Translations under genes and position numbers: made by a program
Shown: positions 51,273-60,792 of the stretch, piece by piece
Numbering within the stretch: position 1 is the stretch's first letter
Layout: each line of letters begins with the position of its first letter
DNA from: Limnoglobus roseus
GTDB lineage: Bacteria > Planctomycetota > Planctomycetia > Gemmatales > Gemmataceae
Assembly (NCBI RefSeq): GCF_008254045.1
Contig: NZ_CP042425.1
Location: 9,314,100 to 9,378,099, forward strand
Length of the DNA: 64,000 nt
Reading direction: 5' to 3'
Notes under the pieces: model-generated
What the model saw: only the letters and a program-made list of their open reading frames with translations
Databases searched by the model: none
What the model was told of the DNA's origin: nothing

Positions 51273-53008
51273 TGCTTACCCGTCCGAAACTCGCGTTGCC
51301 CCGTCTCGGCCGGCCGCGGCTGTGGCCCGCCGTTCGCGGCCCACTGTTCGCGGTGGCGGTGTTCGTACTCGCGTTCGCCGGCACGGTCCGGCCGTTCGTG
51401 GGAAGCAACTTCGCGTACCTGCCGGGCGACCTCGTCGATAATCGGTTGAACAACTTCATCCTCGAACACGGCTACCGCTGGGCGACGCGGCAGCAGAAGG
51501 AATTCTGGCACGTCCCATTCTGCTACCCGGCCCGGTGGGTGACGGCGTGTTCCGACGCGCACCTCGGCAACCTGCCGATCTACGCCGCGTTCCGATACTC
51601 CGGGGCGGGTCCGGAGCGGGCGTTCCAACTCTGGTGGGTGACGACCTTCGTGCTGACTTTCACCGCCACCGTCTGGGCGATGCGGCGGCTGAAACAGGGC
51701 TGGCTCGCCGCCACCGTCGCGGCCACAGTGTTCACGTTCGGCCCTTCGCAGATGTTGTGCATGGGCCACGGGCAACTGTTCCCGCGGTACTTCGTGCCGC
51801 TCGCGGTCGTGTTCTGGTGGGAGTTCCTGAACCGCCCGCACTGGAAGTTACTTCTCGGCACCGTCGCGTGCTGGGTCGGGCAGGTTTACTGCACGGTCTA
51901 CATCGGCTACTTCCTCGGCCTGCTGCTGGTGATGATGGCCACGGCATTTGTCGTCGTCGGTCGGCCGAACTGGCGGGGGCTGTTGTGGCCCAGCGTCCGG
52001 GAAGTGGCGTTCCGGCTGGCTGTTCTGGTCGCGGGAGCGGCGGCCCTCTACCCGCAGTTGCGGCCGTACCTCGCACCGGACCACGACGTGGCGAAGCCGA
52101 CGCCCGAGTTGATTCTCTCGTACCTGCCGAAGCCAATCGACTACCTGCGGGCCGGCCAACCGAGCGCCGTCTGGAGTTGGACGCGGGCCGTTATCGGCGG
52201 CGAAGACACGCCGGCCACGCCGACGTTTCACCTGTTCCCCGGGGCGGTGGCCGGGGCGGGCTTTCTGTTCGGCCTCGCCTGCCTGTTCCGGAAGTCCACG
52301 CGAAGGAAACCGGCGGCCGTGTTCACGCTGGCGGCACTGCTGCTCGGGGCGGTGGTGATGCACTACCCCGGCTGGACGCCGTACCGCGGGTTCCTGAACT
52401 TGCCACTCGCCGGCAGCGTGCGCGGCGTCTTCCGTGTCGGACTCATGATCCTCTTCCCGCTCGCGGTGGTTGCCGGCATCGCGGCGGGCCAGTTGGTGGA
52501 TGCCGTTCGTCAGAAATGGGGGGCCAAGTCGAGGTGGGCCACGGTTGCCGTCTTACTCTCGCTGGTGTTGCTGGACGTGAAGAGTCATGAACCCGGCGGC
52601 CCTGAGACGGGCATCGGCCGAACGGCCATCGCGGACGCCGTCGCCCGCCGGGAAGCGCTCGCCGACGTGGTTCGGCCCTACGTCGATCCGACGAAGGTGC
52701 TGTACGTCTTCCCGCCGCCGGGCGGTAGTTTGCACGACATCCTGGTCACGCAGGTGGACGCGATGTGGGTGTCGCAAATGCTCGGCATCCCGACCGTCAA
52801 CGGCTGGACCGGCCACTGGCCGCGGGACTGGTTTCAGTTCCCGACCTACTCGACGCTGTTCTGGTGGCTCGTCCCGCGGAACGGCATCCCCGGCGAGACA
52901 CTGGACCGCTTCCTGATCTTCGGCACGCCGACCGGCAGCGAGGACTCGCCGATGGAGCAAGACTTCCGCTCGCGGTTCCACGCGCGCCCGTGGCCGACGG
53001 TGCCGTGA
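51269..53008 (+). CDS. Multi-span membrane protein, tandem paralog 2
   Basis: A 579-residue paralog of the previous gene: SNFAYLPGDLVDNRLNNFILEHGYRW, VDAMWVSQMLGIPTVNGWTGHWP and FGTPTGSE are shared blocks. Start ATG at 51269 overlaps the upstream stop (ATGA), so they are translationally coupled and may work as a pair. About eleven hydrophobic helices. Function is unknown; a GT-C type enzyme for cell-surface glycans is one possibility. Confidence 0.7.
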   Translation: MMLTRPKLALPRLGRPRLWPAVRGPLFAVAVFVLAFAGTVRPFVGSNFAYLPGDLVDNRLNNFILEHGYRWATRQQKEFWHVPFCYPARWVTACSDAHLGNLPIYAAFRYSGAGPERAFQLWWVTTFVLTFTATVWAMRRLKQGWLAATVAATVFTFGPSQMLCMGHGQLFPRYFVPLAVVFWWEFLNRPHWKLLLGTVACWVGQVYCTVYIGYFLGLLLVMMATAFVVVGRPNWRGLLWPSVREVAFRLAVLVAGAAALYPQLRPYLAPDHDVAKPTPELILSYLPKPIDYLRAGQPSAVWSWTRAVIGGEDTPATPTFHLFPGAVAGAGFLFGLACLFRKSTRRKPAAVFTLAALLLGAVVMHYPGWTPYRGFLNLPLAGSVRGVFRVGLMILFPLAVVAGIAAGQLVDAVRQKWGAKSRWATVAVLLSLVLLDVKSHEPGGPETGIGRTAIADAVARREALADVVRPYVDPTKVLYVFPPPGGSLHDILVTQVDAMWVSQMLGIPTVNGWTGHWPRDWFQFPTYSTLFWWLVPRNGIPGETLDRFLIFGTPTGSEDSPMEQDFRSRFHARPWPTVP

Positions 53009-53048
53009 GTGGGAGCAAAACTCGGGTTCCCTCGCCCCTGGCCTTGCA

Positions 53049-53138
53049 GGGGAGAGGGTTAGGGTGAGGGGGAACGGCTTCACCCAATCAGGAAATGTGG
53101 GCACGGCACGCTCACCCCCTCACCCCGACCCTCTCCCC
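53049..53138. repeat. Intergenic inverted repeat (24-bp arms)
   Basis: GGGGAGAGGGTTAGGGTGAG (start of the arm 53049-53072) is complementary to 53115-53138 with two mismatches. It is of the common 'CCCTCACCC...CCCTCTCCCC' intergenic type, between the membrane pair and the spermidine synthase gene. Confidence 0.6.
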
Positions 53139-53268
53139 CCCGAAGCCGGGGGCGAGGGAGAAAGAATCGCCCGGCGTTCAGCCTTTCCTCATCACTTTCG
53201 CTTCTACCCGCCCGTCCGCGGCTCGATACAACCGGGGAAGACTCTACTCGCACCCTGGGAATCGGCCC

Positions 53269-55872
53269 GTGCCCATCCTGTACGCTTTCACGCTCTTCGT
53301 CAGTGCTTCGCTGTTGTTCATGGTGCAGCCGATGATCGGGCGGATGATCCTGCCGCTGCTCGGCGGTAGCCCGGCCGCGTGGAACACCTGCATGGTGTTC
53401 TTCCAGACGGTCCTCCTCCTCGGCTACCTGTACGCCCACAAGCTGACGGCCAAGCTCGCCCCGCGGCAACAGGTGAGTTTGCACCTCGCGGTCTTGCTCG
53501 GTGCGATCGGCGTCATGGGCGTCGCGGCCGCCCTCAGCTACAAGGGGTCGCCGATCCCGGTCGTGGAATCGCTCGCTCCGGACAACACCGCGTACCCGAT
53601 GTTCGGCGTGCTGGCCCTCTTGGCGGTGGCCATTGGTATCCCGTTCTTCGCCGTGTCCACGAGTGCCCCGCTGCTCCAGCGGTGGTTCGCGTACAGCGGC
53701 CACGCCGCCGCCCGCGACCCGTACTTCCTGTACGCCGCCAGCAACGCCGGCAGCCTCATCTCGCTGCTCGGCTACCCGCTGTTCACCGAGCCGAGTTTCA
53801 CGCTGGTGCAACAGGCGTGGCTGTTCGCCGGCGGGTTCGTCGTGCTGTTCGCACTGGTGGCCCTGTGCGGCCAGACCGTGCGGAAGGGGGAACTCACCGC
53901 CACCGCGAAGCCGACCACCCCGCCGGAACCGCCGCCGACCCTCGCCCGCCGCCTGCGCTGGCTCGGCCTCGCCTTCGTGCCGTCGAGCTTGATGCTCGGC
54001 GTGACCACGCACATGACCACCGACATCGCGTCGATCCCGCTGCTGTGGGTTATCCCACTGGCGTTGTACCTCGTCACGTTCATCATCGCGTTCGCGAAGA
54101 CGCCGGACTGGTTCCGCCCCGTCCTCGGGAACATCACGCCGGTGGTGACGCTGTTGCTCGTGTTCGTGCTGCTCTCCGGTGAGTCGAAGATCGAGAACGT
54201 CTTCTACCTACTGTTGTTGCACCTCATCACGTACTTCCTGATCGCGCTGCTGTGCCACTCGGAGTTGGCCCGCGACCGGCCGTCGACGACCTACCTGACG
54301 AACTTCTACCTGTGGCTGTCACTCGGCGGGATGCTCGGCGGGGTGTTCAACGCGCTGCTCGCGCCGGTCCTGTTCGGCATGGCGTGGGAGTACCCCATCG
54401 CCATCGCCGTCGGGTGCATCTTGCTCCCGAAACTCGACGACGGCTCGCCGCCCCCGACGCCGGAGCGGGAGGGGCGGAACCGCCTGCTCGACTACGCCAT
54501 CCCGGCGGCGATGTTCGTCATCCTGGCGGTCCTGACGGCCTTGACCACGTTCCAGACGTTCGGCCACGTCTGTTACTGGCTGGCGGAACAAACCTCGGCG
54601 GCCTTGCAGTTCGCCGGGCTTCGCATCCAACTGAAGCCCGAGCGCATCCGCGACTTCATCCTGTACGCGATGCCGGCGATGGCGTGCTTCTTCTTCATCG
54701 ACCGGCCGCTGCGGTTCGGCCTGTGCGTGGCGGCCCTGCTGTTCGTCGGCTACTACCGGCAGGACACGACCGGCATCATCGCCCACGACCGCAGCTTCTT
54801 CGGCATCATGAAGGTGGAAGAGGAGGGCGAGGAAGTCACCCGCTACGGCACGGATGATGGCGACTACGAAGTCACCCAGCACATCAACCGCCGCCGCCTC
54901 GTCCACGGCACGACGCTGCACGGTATTCAATCGACCACGGAGACCGGCGTGCCGGGCTTCCTGAAGCTCGCGGGCCTGTCCCTGTCGAGCAAGAAGTTCA
55001 ACAACATCCAGCTCCTCGGCGGGTCCGACCCGTGGTCGAACATCACGAAGATCGGCCTGTGGACGGCGTGGGACTACAAGAAGGAACCGCTGACCTACTA
55101 CCACCGGACCGGCCCGGTCGGGCACATCTTCGACGTGACGAATTCCCGCTACCCGCGGGCCGACTTCGCGATGGTCGGCCTCGGAACAGGCTCGGTGTCG
55201 TGCTACGCCGCGGCCGGGCAGACCGTGACCTTCTACGAGATCGACCCGGACGTAAAGAAGATGGTGGCCGAAGACCGCAAGAACTTCACCTTCGTGAAGG
55301 ACGCCGAGGCCCGCGGGGCGACGGTCAAGTTCGTGATGGGCGACGCCCGGTTGAAGCTGCAAGCCGAGCCGGACGTGCGGCACAAACTGCTACTCGTGGA
55401 CGCCTTCAGCTCCGACTCGATCCCGATTCACCTGCTGACGAAGCAGGCCGTGGACCTGTACCTGAACCGCGTGGTGGACGACGGCGTCGTGGCCCTGCAC
55501 ATCTCGAACCGGTACATCCGACTGGAATTGGCCGTAGCGAAGATCGCGGAAGAACTCGGGGCGTCGGCGCTGATCTTCGAGGACAGTTGGGCCGACAACC
55601 TGCAAGAGTTCCCGCCGGGCAAGTCGCAATCGACGTGGGTGGTGCTGGCCCGCAAGCCGGAGACGCTGGCCCCGTTCAAGAGCAACAAGTACACGACGAG
55701 CTATCGGTTCGAGACGTTCGACCGCGAGCCGGAGCCGAACCGCTGGGCACCGATGCGGCTGGAGCCGCAACTCCGGGTCTGGACGGACGACTACGCCGAC
55801 GTGCTGAGCATCATGCGGATCAAGGAAGTGCAAGTCGTCCGCCGGTGGTTCGGAATGCCGACGTTCGAGTGA
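53269..55872 (+). CDS. Fused membrane spermidine synthase-like protein
   Basis: 867 residues from the GTG at 53269 (GGGA about 9 nt upstream; the longer frame begins inside an intergenic repeat). The N-terminal two thirds have about ten or more helices (FVSASLLFMVQPMIGRMILP and LLWVIPLALYLVTFIIAF are typical of this family). The C-terminal part is a polyamine aminopropyltransferase-like SAM-fold: VGLGTGSVSCYAAAG (nucleotide loop), FYEIDPDV, MGDARL and LLVDAFSSDSIPIHLLTK. It may make or bind aminopropylated product at the membrane. Strong family match, though its exact substrate is not established. Confidence 0.85.
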   Translation: MPILYAFTLFVSASLLFMVQPMIGRMILPLLGGSPAAWNTCMVFFQTVLLLGYLYAHKLTAKLAPRQQVSLHLAVLLGAIGVMGVAAALSYKGSPIPVVESLAPDNTAYPMFGVLALLAVAIGIPFFAVSTSAPLLQRWFAYSGHAAARDPYFLYAASNAGSLISLLGYPLFTEPSFTLVQQAWLFAGGFVVLFALVALCGQTVRKGELTATAKPTTPPEPPPTLARRLRWLGLAFVPSSLMLGVTTHMTTDIASIPLLWVIPLALYLVTFIIAFAKTPDWFRPVLGNITPVVTLLLVFVLLSGESKIENVFYLLLLHLITYFLIALLCHSELARDRPSTTYLTNFYLWLSLGGMLGGVFNALLAPVLFGMAWEYPIAIAVGCILLPKLDDGSPPPTPEREGRNRLLDYAIPAAMFVILAVLTALTTFQTFGHVCYWLAEQTSAALQFAGLRIQLKPERIRDFILYAMPAMACFFFIDRPLRFGLCVAALLFVGYYRQDTTGIIAHDRSFFGIMKVEEEGEEVTRYGTDDGDYEVTQHINRRRLVHGTTLHGIQSTTETGVPGFLKLAGLSLSSKKFNNIQLLGGSDPWSNITKIGLWTAWDYKKEPLTYYHRTGPVGHIFDVTNSRYPRADFAMVGLGTGSVSCYAAAGQTVTFYEIDPDVKKMVAEDRKNFTFVKDAEARGATVKFVMGDARLKLQAEPDVRHKLLLVDAFSSDSIPIHLLTKQAVDLYLNRVVDDGVVALHISNRYIRLELAVAKIAEELGASALIFEDSWADNLQEFPPGKSQSTWVVLARKPETLAPFKSNKYTTSYRFETFDREPEPNRWAPMRLEPQLRVWTDDYADVLSIMRIKEVQVVRRWFGMPTFE

Positions 55873-55882
55873 CCGGCCGCGG

Positions 55883-56602
55883 TCAATCGCCGACCGCGTT
55901 CAGCCCGGGCGCGGTCGCCTGGGCGTTTTCCAGCCGCGTGCGGCCGGCCACGGTGATCGCGCCTTCCTCGATCTTGAACGTGTGAATCTGCGTCGTCGGG
56001 CGGAGTTGGTCGGCGTAGAAGCGGAACAGGCCGACCGGGTTGCCGTCGTGCCGGTACCACGAGACTTCGATGTTCGAATCGTGGGCCGCCTCGGAGAGCG
56101 TGTCGAGGAGCGTCTGACAGCCGATCGACAGGCCGCCCGCCTTGAACCCGCACAGTTCGACCGCGATCACGTTCGTGTCGTTCTTCACCAGCCACGCCTT
56201 CAACTCGATCCAGATGACCGTGCTCCAGAAGCCGTGGCCGTACCGCAGGCCGAGCTTGATGTGGTCCCCTTCGACCACCACCCGCGGCGAGTGGAAGCCC
56301 TTCGGCAGCAGGTTCGCGTAGGACGTGCCCTCGCACAGGTTCTCCTGGCAAAAGGCGTTCACGTCGTCGCCGTGGAACTTCCCCGCCCAGTCGGCCTTCG
56401 ACCGCACGTCGTTCTTGAGGTCCTGCACGCGCGTCATCAACCCGGACGCCCGCTCGCCGTTGTCCCACTCGGGCAGGTCCGAAAGTTTCTGGTAGAAGGT
56501 CGGCTCTTGCTTCAGCACGCTGCCCAAGACACTGCCGACGACGCCGAGCAGGAGTGTCAGCAGTCCTGCGGTCAGGACGAAGGAACGGAATCGTCGTCGC
56601 AT
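55883..56602 (-). CDS. Membrane-anchored hypothetical protein, 239 residues
   Basis: N-terminal helix FVLTAGLLTLLLGVVGSVLG (signal anchor), followed by FYQKLSDLPEWDNGERASG, FHGDDVNAFCQENLC, and a strand-rich C-terminus (IWIELKAWLVKND, IEVSWYRHDGNPVGLFRFY). No family recognised. Convergent with the spermidine synthase gene, 10 bp apart. Confidence 0.6.
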   Translation of the reverse strand: MRRRFRSFVLTAGLLTLLLGVVGSVLGSVLKQEPTFYQKLSDLPEWDNGERASGLMTRVQDLKNDVRSKADWAGKFHGDDVNAFCQENLCEGTSYANLLPKGFHSPRVVVEGDHIKLGLRYGHGFWSTVIWIELKAWLVKNDTNVIAVELCGFKAGGLSIGCQTLLDTLSEAAHDSNIEVSWYRHDGNPVGLFRFYADQLRPTTQIHTFKIEEGAITVAGRTRLENAQATAPGLNAVGD

Positions 56603-56827
56603 GTTCTCACCTCCGGCGGCCCTGCCGGATTATCGGCCCGATGGTCATAACCGGCGGCGGCCGTCCGGTCAACGCGGACTGCCGCCCGCCTCGGAAACCC
56701 GGTCCTGCCGCTTCTGCCGGCTGCAATCGGCCGGGCGATTCTGGCAAACGCCGACCGGACCGGGTACGTTGGAACTGTGACACCCGACGGCCGATAAGCC
56801 AAGAACGCACCGCCACAAAAGGGGACG

Positions 56828-58165
56828 ATGATGGCCAGCCTGCGATCAGAGATTCGGCGTTTCGCGTCGGCGTCGGTACTGGCGGCAGCCCTGGCCGGAC
56901 CGGCAGCGGCGCAACAACCGGCCGAAACCATCGAACGGGCACGGCTGAACAAGGAACTCGCCGAACAGAAGGCCGCGAACGAGGTCGATACGGCTCTCGC
57001 CGACGCCGACCGCACCGCGAAGGTTTCGACCGCGAAGGCCGTGGACATCTTGAGGGCGGCCCAGACTACCCTCGCCCTCGCGACCGGCGTCGGCTCGACG
57101 AAGCGCGACGAGTTGGACAAGAGGCTCGACGCCCGCATCGCGGTCCTGCAACCGAACGGCACCGGCACGCGGCCGGCCCTCGACCCGAAGGCGGCCGAGA
57201 TCAAGAAGGGACTGCGGCAGGCTTACGACAACGACTTGACCGAGGCGAAGGAAGTGGCCGAGGGGCTGCGAAAGTACGCGGACCTCAAGGACGCGGGGCG
57301 GTTGGACGAGGCCCGGCGAATCATCGCCGGGTTGGACGTGAAGTACCCGAAGAACCCGTTCGTGCAATCGGCCGGCCAGCAGAGCTACACCGCGATGCAA
57401 GTCCGGGCCGACGCGGACTACACGAAGCGGTTCGCCGACGCGATGCTCAAGAACACCCGTGAGTTGGTCGCCTCGGCCACGCCGTCCACCGGCGACGTAC
57501 AGTTCATGGACGCGAAGAAGTGGACCGAGCTTTCGAACTTCCGCAAGAAACAGGACAAGATTCAACTCACGCCGAAGGAAGAGGCGATCCTGAAGTCGCT
57601 GGATACACAGGTGTCGGTGAACTTCCAGGACCGGCCGTTCGAGGAAGCGTTGCAAGACCTGTCGAACCAGCTCAACCAGGAAATCTTCATCGACAAGCAA
57701 TCGCTGAAGGACGCCGGCCTCGACCTGTCGCGGGCGATCAGCTTCAAGGGGAACGTCTCGGCCCGCACGGCGCTGCGGGCACTGTTGCAGAGCAACCAAC
57801 TCACGTTCTTGGTGAAGGGCGAGATGATCCAGGTCGTCACGCTCGAACGGGCCGAGAAGGAACTGACGACGCGGTCGTACTACCTCGGCGACATTGTCTC
57901 CGGCACCGGGCCGTTCGGAAACGCGATTCTGTTCGGCCCGGTGGCAAGCTACCAGCAGGCGATCGAGAACGCGAACCAACTCGTGAAGTCGATCAAGGAC
58001 TCGATCGACCCGCGGTGCTGGAAGGAGAACGGCGGCTCGTGTTCGGTGACGTTCCACATGGCGAGCATGTCCGTGGTGGTGAAGGCGTCCACCGAAGTCC
58101 ACGCCCTGATGGGGAACAGCCTCAACGCCAGCGCACCGAGTGTCTCGGCACCGCCGAAGAAATAA
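56828..58165 (+). CDS. Secreted protein with secretin/TonB short N-terminal (STN)-like domain
   Basis: A 445-residue exported protein. Signal peptide ends about APGPAAAQ-like (LAGPAAAQQ, about 21-29). A charged, helical region follows to about 255. Around 258-345 is VSVNFQDRPFEEALQDLSNQL...SARTALRALLQSNQLTFLVKGEMIQVV, which matches the STN fold of secretins and TonB receptors. It then ends TRSYYLGDIV and a Ser/Ala-rich tail. It may be an assembly or envelope factor. Start ATG at 56828, with AGGGGA upstream. A strong terminator follows. Confidence 0.75.
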   Translation: MMASLRSEIRRFASASVLAAALAGPAAAQQPAETIERARLNKELAEQKAANEVDTALADADRTAKVSTAKAVDILRAAQTTLALATGVGSTKRDELDKRLDARIAVLQPNGTGTRPALDPKAAEIKKGLRQAYDNDLTEAKEVAEGLRKYADLKDAGRLDEARRIIAGLDVKYPKNPFVQSAGQQSYTAMQVRADADYTKRFADAMLKNTRELVASATPSTGDVQFMDAKKWTELSNFRKKQDKIQLTPKEEAILKSLDTQVSVNFQDRPFEEALQDLSNQLNQEIFIDKQSLKDAGLDLSRAISFKGNVSARTALRALLQSNQLTFLVKGEMIQVVTLERAEKELTTRSYYLGDIVSGTGPFGNAILFGPVASYQQAIENANQLVKSIKDSIDPRCWKENGGSCSVTFHMASMSVVVKASTEVHALMGNSLNASAPSVSAPPKK

Positions 58166-58189
58166 GCGGCCGGTGCTCGCTCCATTCGC

Positions 58190-58213
58190 ACACCCCGCCA
58201 ATCGGCGGGGTGT
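58190..58213 (+). terminator. Intrinsic terminator
   Basis: ACACCCCGCC (58190-58199), loop AATC, GGCGGGGTGT (58204-58213), then TTTTG. Lies 24 bp past the STN-protein stop. Confidence 0.92.
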
Positions 58214-58404
58214 TTTTGTTTCCCGCGGTAATCTGCTGAAACTTTCCCGACTGTATCGCTCTCATCGGCTGGCGCGGATGGCCTTAATCTCCGCTTCGCT
58301 CCGACCGACGTTCGATAGGGTTTGCAACTTTGTCCTCAAGTTCTCCTGTAGCCCGATTGGCGGTCGGCCATAATGCCAAGGAAGGGAGCGGGGGGGACTA
58401 CACC

Positions 58405-58581
58405 ATGTCGGACGAATCGAAACTCGGATTGGTGGCGGGGCTGTTGGCCGTGGTCGGCGTGGCCATCTTTAACTTCCCGAAAGAGCCGCCGAAAGAGGCC
58501 GCGAAAACGCTGGCCGTCGCCGGCACGCCCACCACGCCGCCGAACCTGCCGCCGGCCGCAGTGCTGCCGGCGAAAGAATAA
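58405..58581 (+). CDS. Small single-helix membrane protein, 58 residues
   Basis: MSDESKLGLVAGLLAVVGVAIFNFP has one hydrophobic helix, followed by a Pro/Ala-rich tail ending LPAKE. The ATG has GGGGGGGA about 8 nt upstream. It converges on the oxidoreductase gene, stop-to-stop 7 bp. Function unknown. Confidence 0.5.
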   Translation: MSDESKLGLVAGLLAVVGVAIFNFPKEPPKEAAKTLAVAGTPTTPPNLPPAAVLPAKE

Positions 58582-58588
58582 CGGCGGA

Positions 58589-59734
58589 TCAGACCGTGAC
58601 CCACTTCTCCTCGCGGTGACTCCGCAGAATCGCCTCGCACAACTGAACCTCCCGATGGCCGTCGGCGAACGTCGCGTACAGTGGCGATTCCGACCGGCCG
58701 TTCGTCACGTCCGCGTAGACCGCCCGGTAGAGTTGCTTGAACGTGTCGGGGAACCCCTCGGCGTGGCCGCCGGGGTAGTTCGCGAACGGTGTCACGCTCG
58801 CGGTCATCAACGCCGGGTCGCGGATCAGTCGTTCGTTCGGCTTGGTCCGGTAGCCGATGTGCAGGGCGTTCGGTTCTTCCGAATCCCACACGAGCGACGC
58901 TTCCGCCCCCGCGATGTCGAACCGCAGGCAGTTCTTCCGCCCGGCCGTCACCTGCGACACGGTGAGAGAACCCTTCGCCCCGCCGCGGAACCGCAACAGC
59001 AAGCTCCCGGCGTCTTCCGTCGCGACTGGCACTTCGACGGCCGCCCGCCGGTCGCGGTTGGCCGACGCCGTGAAGGTTTCCCCGCCGCCGGTCGGCTGTT
59101 GGCGCGTCGGGTGAACCGTTTGAAGGTCGGCAAAGACGGCCTCGACTTCCAGCCCGGTGATGAAGCAGACCGTGTCGATCCAGTGCGTGCCGATGTCGGC
59201 GAACGCCCGCAACCCGCCGCCGTCTTCCGCCCGCACCCGCCAGTTGAAGTCGGTCGGGTACAGCAGCCAGTCTTGCAGGTAGCTGCCGCTAACGTGGAAG
59301 ACGCGGCCGACTCCTCCGGCCCGCACCCGCTCGCGGGCTTCGAGGACCAGCGGGTAGAACCGCACGTTGTAGTTGACGGCCGCGACGACCGGCGAGGCGA
59401 CCGCCAGTTTCACAAGTTCCGCACTCTCGGCTGTAGTCATCGCCAGCGGCTTCTCGCAGACGACGTGCTTGCCCGCCGCGAGAACTTGCCGGCACTGTGG
59501 GAAGTGCAGGACGTTGGGGGAAGCCAGGTGAACCACCTGCACGGCGTCGTCGGCGAGTACGCCTGCGAGGGATGCGTAGCCCTTCTCCAACCCCAACTGA
59601 TCGGCGGCGACGCGAGACTTTTCAGGCGAGGAGCCGAGGATGCCGACGACGCGGTGGCCGAGGCGACGGACCGCCTCGACGTGGACCGGACCGATAAACC
59701 CTGTACCGACGACCGCCACCCCAAGTGCCTTCAT
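58589..59734 (-). CDS. Gfo/Idh/MocA-family oxidoreductase
   Basis: A 381-residue NAD(P)-dependent dehydrogenase fold. Rossmann motif GVAVVGTGFIGPVH (4-17), VHLASPNVLH, then CEKPLA (catalytic Lys in the EKP motif), and a beta-sheet dimer domain with DIGTHWIDT. Members oxidise sugars or inositol. The substrate is unknown. ATG at 59734 with GGAG about 8 nt upstream; the in-frame start at 59773 is less likely. Confidence 0.9.
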   Translation of the reverse strand: MKALGVAVVGTGFIGPVHVEAVRRLGHRVVGILGSSPEKSRVAADQLGLEKGYASLAGVLADDAVQVVHLASPNVLHFPQCRQVLAAGKHVVCEKPLAMTTAESAELVKLAVASPVVAAVNYNVRFYPLVLEARERVRAGGVGRVFHVSGSYLQDWLLYPTDFNWRVRAEDGGGLRAFADIGTHWIDTVCFITGLEVEAVFADLQTVHPTRQQPTGGGETFTASANRDRRAAVEVPVATEDAGSLLLRFRGGAKGSLTVSQVTAGRKNCLRFDIAGAEASLVWDSEEPNALHIGYRTKPNERLIRDPALMTASVTPFANYPGGHAEGFPDTFKQLYRAVYADVTNGRSESPLYATFADGHREVQLCEAILRSHREEKWVTV

Positions 59735-59824
59735 GAATATCTCCGAAACTCTCATCGAACTTTCTGAATTCACGGCCCCATAAAGACGATACTATCGGGA
59801 ATGACTACCGGAGGGGGACGATCC

Positions 59825-60685
59825 ATGCGCACGCGATACCTGTTGGCCGCCATTGTTGCTAGCGTGACCACGACGGTGGCATCGGCTCAGACGAGCACGG
59901 GCACGTCCTCGGGGTCAACCGGCGGCAACGTCACCGGTCTGTCCGGGAATACGACCGGGGCCAGCAACTTCCAGATTACCCAGCAGCAGGCCCCCCCGAC
60001 CATTAGCGGGGCGTCCGTCACCCAATCGTCCGTGGTCAACGGCACCAACGCCTTCAGCCCGTACTACGCCAGCCCGCAGTATCAAGGCCGGGCGGGCGCG
60101 ACGGGCAATGACTCCCCCGGCGGCTTCGGCACGGCACTGAGCGGGACGGGCACCAGCGGCACGGGCCGCACCACGGGGACGGGGACAACGGCCTTTAGTT
60201 CCACCTCCCGGACGGGCACCACGGGGACGACGGGGACCACCGGCCGGACGGGGACGACGGGGCTGGCCTCCAGCATCACCGCCGGCGCGAGTACCGGCCT
60301 GAGCGGCGTGAGCAGCTTCGGCGGATTGACGGGGACGACAGGCCGCACCGGGACGACGGGCCGCACCGGAACGACCAACTTCGGCGGGACCACCAACAGC
60401 CAGTTGAACGGCACGGTCATCCCGCTCCCGCGGCAGATTTCCTACACGGCCACGCTGCGGATGCCGATGCCCGTGATCAATGTCCCACAACAGACGACCG
60501 AACTCCGCGGCATGTTGGACCGCTCCAGCATGATTACTAACCCTCGCGGCATCGAACTCATTACCGACGGCCCCGTCGTGGTCCTCCGCGGCAAGGTGAA
60601 GGACGAGGACGAGGCCAAGACGGCCGAGGGAATCATTCGCCTGACACCGGGCGTGAAGGACGTGAAGAACGAACTGAAATACTGA
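59825..60685 (+). CDS. Secreted BON-domain protein with Thr/Gly repeats
   Basis: 286 residues from the ATG at 59825 (GGAGGGGG upstream). Signal peptide MRTRYLLAAIVASVTTTVASA. About 25-190 is a low-complexity Ser/Thr/Gly region with TGTTGTTGRTG repeats. About 215-286 is a BON domain: ELRGMLDRSS, NPRGIELITDGPVVVLRGKVKDEDEAKTAE, PGVKDVKNEL. BON domains often bind membranes or pores; exported role suspected. The repeat block is coding, not a CRISPR array. Confidence 0.78.
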   Translation: MRTRYLLAAIVASVTTTVASAQTSTGTSSGSTGGNVTGLSGNTTGASNFQITQQQAPPTISGASVTQSSVVNGTNAFSPYYASPQYQGRAGATGNDSPGGFGTALSGTGTSGTGRTTGTGTTAFSSTSRTGTTGTTGTTGRTGTTGLASSITAGASTGLSGVSSFGGLTGTTGRTGTTGRTGTTNFGGTTNSQLNGTVIPLPRQISYTATLRMPMPVINVPQQTTELRGMLDRSSMITNPRGIELITDGPVVVLRGKVKDEDEAKTAEGIIRLTPGVKDVKNELKY

Positions 60686-60706
60686 TCGCGGACCGATCAA
60701 CCCGTC

Positions 60707-60735
60707 ACGCCCCGCCGGCCACCCCGGCGGGGTGT
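60707..60735 (+). terminator. Stem-loop after BON gene
   Basis: A 12-bp stem with one G-T pair, ACGCCCCGCCGG (60707-60718) and CCGGCGGGGTGT (60724-60735), then CTTGGTTT. 21 bp past the stop. Confidence 0.7.
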
Positions 60736-60792
60736 CTTGGTTTACGTACAATAGGAGGTATCCGATTCCGCACCCCAGAAGGACACCCCGCG

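Noticed and set aside
53095..53268. Upstream extension of the fused spermidine synthase
   Set aside because: It starts inside an intergenic inverted repeat (LTPTLSPP-type translation), which is common in noncoding repeats.
60180..60380. Tandem GGGACGACGG-type repeats as a possible CRISPR or minisatellite
   Set aside because: They encode the Thr/Gly repeats of the BON-domain protein in frame, with no spacer structure.
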